Shown here: piece by piece, positions 58,293 to 64,000 of the stretch
How the letters are laid out: each line of letters opens with the position of its first letter
Position numbering within the stretch: position 1 is the first letter of the stretch
NCBI GenBank assembly: GCA_029844215.1
Contig: CM056738.1
Coordinates: 47,132,388-47,196,387 of the forward strand
DNA: 64,000 bases
Direction: 5' to 3'
From: Przewalskia tangutica
Taxonomy: Eukaryota; Streptophyta; Magnoliopsida; Solanales; Solanaceae
The notes under the pieces: generated by a model
Told to the model about the DNA's origin: nothing
Seen by the model: the letters and a program-made list of their open reading frames with translations, nothing else
Database searches by the model: none
Translations under genes and position numbers: made by a program

Positions 58293-58425
58293 TGATGATC
58301 TCTCCAAAAAAGCGCAAGCTTATAGCCAAATGTCTCTTCTATTACGAAGACTGCCCGGTTGTGAAGCTTATCCAGGAGATGTTTTTTTTTTTGCAGTTTT
58401 TTTTGCTCCCGAAAAGAATTTATGA
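58293..58425 (+). pseudogene. atpA: Chloroplast atpA fragment in nuclear DNA (NUPT)
   Basis: The plus strand translates DDLSKKAQAYSQMSLLLRR and then LPGCEAYPGDVFF. This is the stretch of the chloroplast ATP synthase CF1 alpha subunit that normally reads DDLSKQAQAYRQMSLLLRR and PPGREAYPGDVF. The Tyr in EAYPG fits the plastid rather than the mitochondrial subunit, which has EAFPG as I recall it. The DNA keeps plastid text such as gcgcaagcttat and ggagatgtttttt. After 58390 it decays into T runs. The protein cannot be made from it; it is an old plastid DNA insertion of about 130 bp lying among transposon relics. Confidence 0.75.
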
Positions 58426-58764
58426 ACTATGCCAAGATAATATTGGACATATCTTGTGTGTTTTTCAACATAGTTATACATGCTTCATATCTTTCGGTTA
58501 TTGATACAATAATTTTTCAACAATTGTTGAATCTTTAAATTCAATGATTAGCAATCTTACCTTGTTAATAAACAATGTCAAACAATCTCTTCGATTTCTT
58601 TTTGTGTCTCGTACTCTATTATTCTCTACAACTCGAATTTCCTTGTTAAATTCAATACCTTAATCACTGTTATTCTTTCATCTCCAGTATATATTTCTTC
58701 AGATAATTCCAAAGTCCTTTTGGTGATATGAAAACCACAATTCTCGTGAATGATAGCTCATTAA
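58426..58764. other. Unassigned AT-rich stretch
   Basis: No recognisable gene or element. Confidence 0.4.
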
Positions 58765-59596
58765 TTGTTATGTGACAATTTGCTTGTTTCATGCAGTGAT
58801 AAGCAAGAGTTGCAAACGTTTAAAGGGACAATGGAGAAAAAATTAAAATGTATACAATCAGAGGCTGAAGTTTTTCTCAATAAGCAAACATATGCTTTAG
58901 AGATTACCAAATTTTCAACTAAAGATGGAACCAAAAAGTGTGACGATTCATTTTATAGAAGTTTAATTGGAAGACTCTTATACTTGACGATTTCAAGACC
59001 TGATTTAATGAATGATGCTAGTTAGCTTTCAAGATTTACTCAAATTTCCAGCGACACTCATTTAGCAACTGTAAAAAGAATGTTTAGATACTTAAAAGGT
59101 ATTGAACGACTTGGAATATAGTTTAGACTGATTGAAGAAGGTGTTTTGCTTTGCTTTGTTTACAGTGATTATGTTAGAAATATTGATGAAATGAAGAGCC
59201 CTACTATAAGCCTTGGGTTCTAGTTTGTTTTCATCGATGTTCAACAAAGTAAGAAATAGTGACGCAATCGACTGTGCAATATGTAACAATATTTGATTGA
59301 GCTAAATTCTGAAGAATCTTTGTATGAAATTGTAAGTAGCTACTAAGATCAAGTGTGATAACAAATCAGCAATTGCAATTGCAGAAAATACAGTGCAACA
59401 TGATAAAACAACACATGTTCTTGTCAAGTTTCATGTCTTTAGAGAAACCGAGAAAAACAAGAAAATCAAGCTTCTTCATCGTTTTTCTGAGGATTATCTT
59501 GCTAATACATCTGCCAAAGCTCTTCCCAAATTCAGATTTAAAACTCTTACTGAGCAATTTGGAGATACCAGCAAACATCTCAATGAAGACGGTTGA
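58765..59596 (+). pseudogene. Ty1/copia RT end and RNase H relic, plus strand
   Basis: The plus frame 58765-59025 shows DDSFYRSLIGRLLYLTISRP, the copia MYRSLVGSLLYLT block. Then, after stops, FTQISSDTHLATVKRMFRYL and CFVYSDYVRNIDEMKSPTIS (RNase H start), NKSAIAIAENTVQHDKTTHV and VKFHVFRETEKNKKI, ending FRFKTLTEQFGDTSKHLNED with a stop at 59597. This is the last third of a copia pol in the opposite orientation to the other copia elements here. The catalytic residues are mostly replaced. Confidence 0.8.
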
Positions 59597-59799
59597 AGTA
59601 TTGAGATATTTATTGTTCTTATTTTTTAAAATTTAGTATTCTATTTTTAAAATTCAGTTGTTCAGTTAAGGTAGAATAGGAGTTTATTTGGTACCCTAGT
59701 TGATATAGAATAGTAGTCTTTCAGCTTTATTTCTATGGCGTAAATCAGTACAAGTGTAATACTGATGTGGCTATTAGGAGCAACTTTGGCCTAGTTCCT

Positions 59800-60159
59800 A
59801 TGACTTTTATGTGAGAGATTTTCATGGTGATCTAATGTATATGCTGAATGTAAGAAATTGGAACAAAATACAAATATTGTGGCTGAGGCAAGAGCTTTTT
59901 AGAGGGTCTACTGTACTGTATGGAAAAGGAACTCCATCCCTTAATTTTGAAAACAGATTCTCTTATAGTGGATAGATTGTGGGAAGTTCCTTGGAGTATT
60001 ATTAAAGAGGTGGACAGAATAAAAGAGTTGAAAGCTGAATTCAATGTGATAATATTCCATATCTATAGAGAAAGAAACACATTGACATATTTTTTAACTA
60101 ACTTAGCTTTTGATTTTGCAGGTACTTCAAGATTTAACTCTTTTTCTGCTCTATCTTAG
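59800..60159 (+). pseudogene. RNase H-like (RVT_3) relic
   Basis: The plus strand shows YVRDFHGDLMYMLN, then CKKLEQNTNIVAEARA, and after a one-base shift LEGLLYCMEKELHPLILKTD followed by SLIVDRLW, then WEVPWSIIKEVDRIKEL, RERNTLTYFLTNLAFDFAG and a stop at 60157-60159. This is the form of the RNase H domain found at the end of plant non-LTR elements and in many solanaceous RVT_3 genes. The E of AEARA and the D of KTDS are kept; the first catalytic D is lost. It may be a LINE end or a gene fragment. Confidence 0.7.
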
Positions 60160-60365
60160 TGTAGGGAGAAGATTTCTAAATCTAGAAAAGCAGCAAACTC
60201 CTAACCTAAGAATCAGGAATGCAAGAAATACAACAGGGGTGGATATATTTGCTTAACTTTGCAACCCAATTATTAACATAATTTCTAATGGCGATATTAG
60301 CATTTGGCTCATCCCATTGAATATTATCAATAAAAGGAAAAGGAAAAGTAAGGTTAGAGCAGTAT

Positions 60366-63281
60366 TGTCACAACCCAAAATCTCATTGTGATTTGAGGCA
60401 CCTACCCTATTTCGTAGGCGAAACCCAATCATACAACATAAGAAACATGAAAATAAATGCGGAAAATAAAGAATAACAAGTATTAACAAGTCTTAGGACT
60501 TAATATATAATTTGAAAGAAACCCCCCAAATAATTTGGTACTCATGAGTACGAATAACAAGAAGTATTAACAAGTCTTAGGACTTAATATATAATTTGAA
60601 AGAAACCCCCCAAATAATTTGGTACTCATGAGTACATAGCTCTAAATGTGAAATAGTAAATACTATCTGAATGTAACAAGGACATAATCATAAATATGAG
60701 AAAAGAGTTCCAGTGTCAGGAATGCATCAGCGGCTCACCCTAGACTCCTCAAGATATCTCCAAGTATGCTAAGCTCCGTCTGCTCCTCCGTCGTCCGGTT
60801 AGGTACCTGCACATAGAGTGCAGCAAGCGTAGAGTGAGTACGAAAAATATGTGTACTCAGCAGCATCGTCGACCGACCCTAGCTATAACGGTGATGAAGG
60901 TTGGTACTTTCTGATACCTCTCTACTAATTAGTCAGAAGTGTAATAAGTGTTCAGCTAACCAAGCCAATCAATAGTTCTACAGTTCAACAGTGTACAAGC
61001 ATTCTCAAATTCTCAGATTTATAATAAGATTAAGTCACAATGTCACCAAGCCAGCCTAAACCCCATTCAGGACATCTAGACCCATCGAGTCTTTCCACCC
61101 AATCCTCACAACAATGTTAAGTCTCAAGTTCCACTATTTCCTTTATCAAGCCATAAGACCAGATAGTCTACTAGAATCAACACCAAGTACACATATCATC
61201 AAATACGTATCAAATATAAGAATGAATGTAATGAAGATGATATGTATTCATGCAATGGTCATATGTACCCGATATACATACGTTACTGTAGTAGCTGTCA
61301 CGTGACCCATGGGGGGCCGATCCCATCCGATACCAGCTATGTGATTGAAGTGTCATCACTCTCGTATCATGTACCATATCTAACAATTGGCTTTCCAAGC
61401 CTCTCTTAGCAGTAACTCAACAGTACAAGTGTCAATATAATATGTATGAATGAGATGGATATGTGTACATCATGCAATCAACAACATCAATTCAATAAAT
61501 ATATAAGCTCCTTTTCAAATATTAGACGAGAAGTAGAGTGATGAATGCATGATAAGTCAAATCAAAGATATAGGTATCAAGCATGGCTACAAGCCCAAAT
61601 AATCAACAAGCATACCAAACCTAAGCGGATTTATGCACCGCGCTCACGACCCTTAGGCTAAACACATAAACTTCTTCAAGTAACTAGTTCATTGTTAACC
61701 TAAGATCAGTTCATTAATGTCCGTATTAGTGTTCGTTACCTCACTAATACAGGACCCCCAATTCCCCATTTCTCCCCTTAGTTCATTAACAACATACCAA
61801 CACATAACGCTACACTAGAGTCTAGTAAGTCTTAACTTGTCTGATTCGAAGAACTCACAACAACTTTCCCCGCCTACTCACGAGCCCACTCTAACAAATC
61901 ATATTAAATATATGATATTACGGGTCTAACGATACCCATATCTATAGGCGAAACTAGAATTCTCAAGTTAAACTAACAATGAACATCGGGCCCATAGTAT
62001 CAAAACACAAACTTTATTACCCAAATAGTACCATAACATGCTAGATAGTCATAATCTCAAATTAATTTAATAATTAAGCCCAATTGAATTCTTAATTCAT
62101 GAATTGGCAAAAATGCATCAATTCCAACCCTAGAGATTCCCCCAATTCCCAAAAGGGATTCCTAACCTGCAATTGATCAATTAAATGTCACCAACTAGTC
62201 TAATACATTACTAATTTACAATATCAACAACAATAATCCAATAATCAATCCCCAAATCCCAAATATAACTCTTTTATTCTCAACAATGTACTTTTCTTAT
62301 TTCCCCGAACTAAGAATCATACTTAGGATAAAACTAGCTATTACACATAAATTAATAGGTGGAAAGTTACCTTAAGTGATGAGTCTTCAAGAACCCTACT
62401 ACCCATGCTCCAATACCAAGAGGAATGTTTTGGGGAATGAGAATAGAATTCTAGGTCATTAACTTCTTATAATCTAATAGCGATCCCGCTCCAACAGAAT
62501 TGAATTCGCGGGAGCGAACACGCTTCGACGTAAAATCTATCCGTTGAGGCGAGGTCACTTAAAAATCCCAAATCACGCTGGGATGGACGAAAACTCCACA
62601 GAGGCGTACCCGCCCTTACGAGGACCATGTCAACAGAAGTGGACCCTTGGCACATGGTCAAGTCTCGCTTCTTCGAGCGAGACCTCAACAGAGGTGAACC
62701 CGCAGAAGCGGACACTCTCTCGCTGGCACGAACACCAGACACCAGTAGCAGTCCAAAACTCATCAACTCCCGAGCTTGTGGTCCTCCTTTGAGTGTGAGT
62801 TCAATTGAATGAATCTGTCAAGTCAAGGAAAGCGTACGTAGCAGCAAGCACTCATGGAACCTCCCGGATACAAATCAAACATATATCCCTATCAGACAAC
62901 ACATTCTGGATCGGCTCGCGCACTCGAATTTCCTAAAAAAGGTCTCTAAGGCTCGAGTTTGACTAAAGTCAACTCTTAAGTTCTAATTCTATAATTTCAC
63001 AAACAACTCGTCAAAATACACTCGGTTACCCCGGGAACCAAACCAAAGGCTCAACTAAGTCATAAACGTCGCTCTAAAGCTAATGGAACTACAAAAAAAA
63101 AAAGTGTTTACCCAAAAGTCAACTATGAGTCAAACTTCTCTATTCTCTTAACTTAGGATTTTTCAAACCTACCAAAAATGATATAAAACCTACTCAATCA
63201 CCTCAAAAATTGTGCCACCCATCCGACTCGAAAAGGGTAATTTTAGGTAAAATAATCAAAACGACTTTTCGAGTTGTTGCA
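60366..63281 (-). repeat. Solo gypsy LTR, minus orientation
   Basis: On the minus strand it starts TGCAACAACTCGAAAAGTCG and ends GATTTTGGGTTGTGACA. The flanks AGTAT (60361-60365) and AGTAC (63282-63286) fit a 5-bp target duplication with one change. It is 2.9 kb, and no PBS or polypurine tract adjoins either end. It is related to the LTR at 41728-45043 through shared blocks. Confidence 0.78.
60471..60635. repeat. Tandem duplication of 82 bp inside the solo LTR
   Basis: 60471-60551 and 60552-60635 are identical except for three extra bases (aag) in the second copy. Confidence 0.95.
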
Positions 63282-64000
63282 AGTACAAGAACTAGATGGG
63301 AGCAGTTCTTATGATGTACTAATTCTATTCTAACCTAAAATGATTAGTTTGCTGGGTATTCAAAGTTAAGATTGGTTGGAATATTACAAGACAAACACAA
63401 AGTTCAGAGGATGGTCCAACAAGCAAGAAGAGAAGAAAGAAGATGAATTACAGCTCACTCATCACAGATTTGTAAAAAGGAAGATGAGGACTATGTTGAT
63501 GAATGAAGGTCGTACGAGGCACAAATCTGATTTCTAACCTAAAAGAAACTAGTTTTACTAGTTATTCAAAGATTGAAATTCGATTTGGAGATCATGAGAC
63601 AAACATTAAATTTATTTTGTAATTAGATTTGATATAAAGAGGGCCTCAAAAATAAGCTTGGAACGTGTAAAACAAAGAATTTATGAAGGGAAAGTGAAAA
63701 GTAATCATCAAATTTTATTTTGAGACCGGATTACTTGAATCAGGTTATGTTTCTTCATATTTTTAGTATTATATTTTTCAACTAAAATTTATTAGCTTGA
63801 TATTTCTAGTACATAGATATATATTATTGTTGTATTGTTATTATTAAAAATTTGTTATTATTAAAATTTTTAGGCAGTCTTGTATCTCATAGCATTTATT
63901 ATAATATTGTTTGAAATAGAAACTTGACTTATCAGCCTAACAATAACTGCACCACCATGTTGCTAATGGATCCGTCAGTGTCTGGAGAACCTATTTTGGT
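63282..64000. other. Unassigned right end of the window
   Basis: No supported gene. Two weakly similar blocks (63332-63405 and 63530-63605: ttctaacctaaaa ... ctagt(t) ... attcaaag ... gagacaaac) suggest an old local duplication. Confidence 0.4.

Noticed and set aside
62467..62812. Overlapping frames on both strands near 62467-62812
   Set aside because: They lie within the solo LTR, in the GC-rich block typical of this LTR family; no domain is seen.
63950..64000. Possible start of a protein (MLLMDPSVSGEP) at the window end
   Set aside because: Too short to judge and no recognised family.

Overview
The window is plant nuclear heterochromatin made almost entirely of nested, mostly dead LTR retrotransposons. 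I see no intact host gene, tRNA, rRNA or CRISPR array. A Solanaceae genome is the best guess: there is a fragment of the Solanaceae-type SINE that contains the 'catacccagtg' block (57991-58057), and the Ty3/gypsy and Ty1/copia protein variants and LTR motifs have the form I know from solanaceous repeats. The genus cannot be fixed by eye. Layout, left (1-22082): positions 1-4018 hold the 5' end of a minus-strand Ty3/gypsy element (protease start, gag, PBS, a 2.6-kb LTR with two kinds of internal tandem repeat). It is inserted in a plus-oriented LTR (4019-about 6155). That LTR meets tail-to-tail the truncated 3' LTR (about 6165-8259) of a minus-strand Tekay/Del-type chromovirus, giving an inverted repeat with arms of about 1.7 kb. 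The chromovirus runs from 8259 to 22080 (integrase plus chromodomain, RNase H, RT, protease, gag, PBS). Its gag is split by a complete plus-strand Athila-like non-autonomous element (12546-21163, TSD TCTGC). Middle (22082-46396): after a 600-bp patchwork of TE fragments comes a plus-strand Tat-lineage Ty3/gypsy element with gag, protease, RT, RNase H, a second (archaeal-type) RNase H and integrase, all riddled with stops. Between protease and RT it is split by a 9.8-kb LARD-like element (26122-35937, TSD TTTAC) with two 4.2-kb LTRs around only 1.4 kb of non-coding interior. The Tat 3' region holds a 48-bp minisatellite and a further gypsy LTR. Right (46397-64000): an old minus-strand Ty1/copia element is cut by the Tat LTR at 46396. 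It is split again by a younger Retrofit/Ale-type copia (47062-55874), whose gag is in turn split by a solo LTR (51066-54761, TSD ATTAC) related to the LARD LTR. Beyond it lie a possible copia LTR, the SINE fragment, a degenerate chloroplast atpA fragment (NUPT), a plus-strand copia RT/RNase H relic, an RVT_3-type RNase H relic, and a 2.9-kb solo gypsy LTR (60366-63281). How the parts relate: the LARD-like element shares PBS, leader and polypurine tract with the chromovirus family, so it was probably mobilised by that family's proteins. The Athila-like element keeps gag and protease but shows no RT or integrase, so it too must have borrowed them. No new host system is evident. The most useful signals are the LTR hairpin, the two non-autonomous elements, the plastid insert, and LTR-pair differences clustered in CG/CHG-rich patches, which may be a sequencing artefact.
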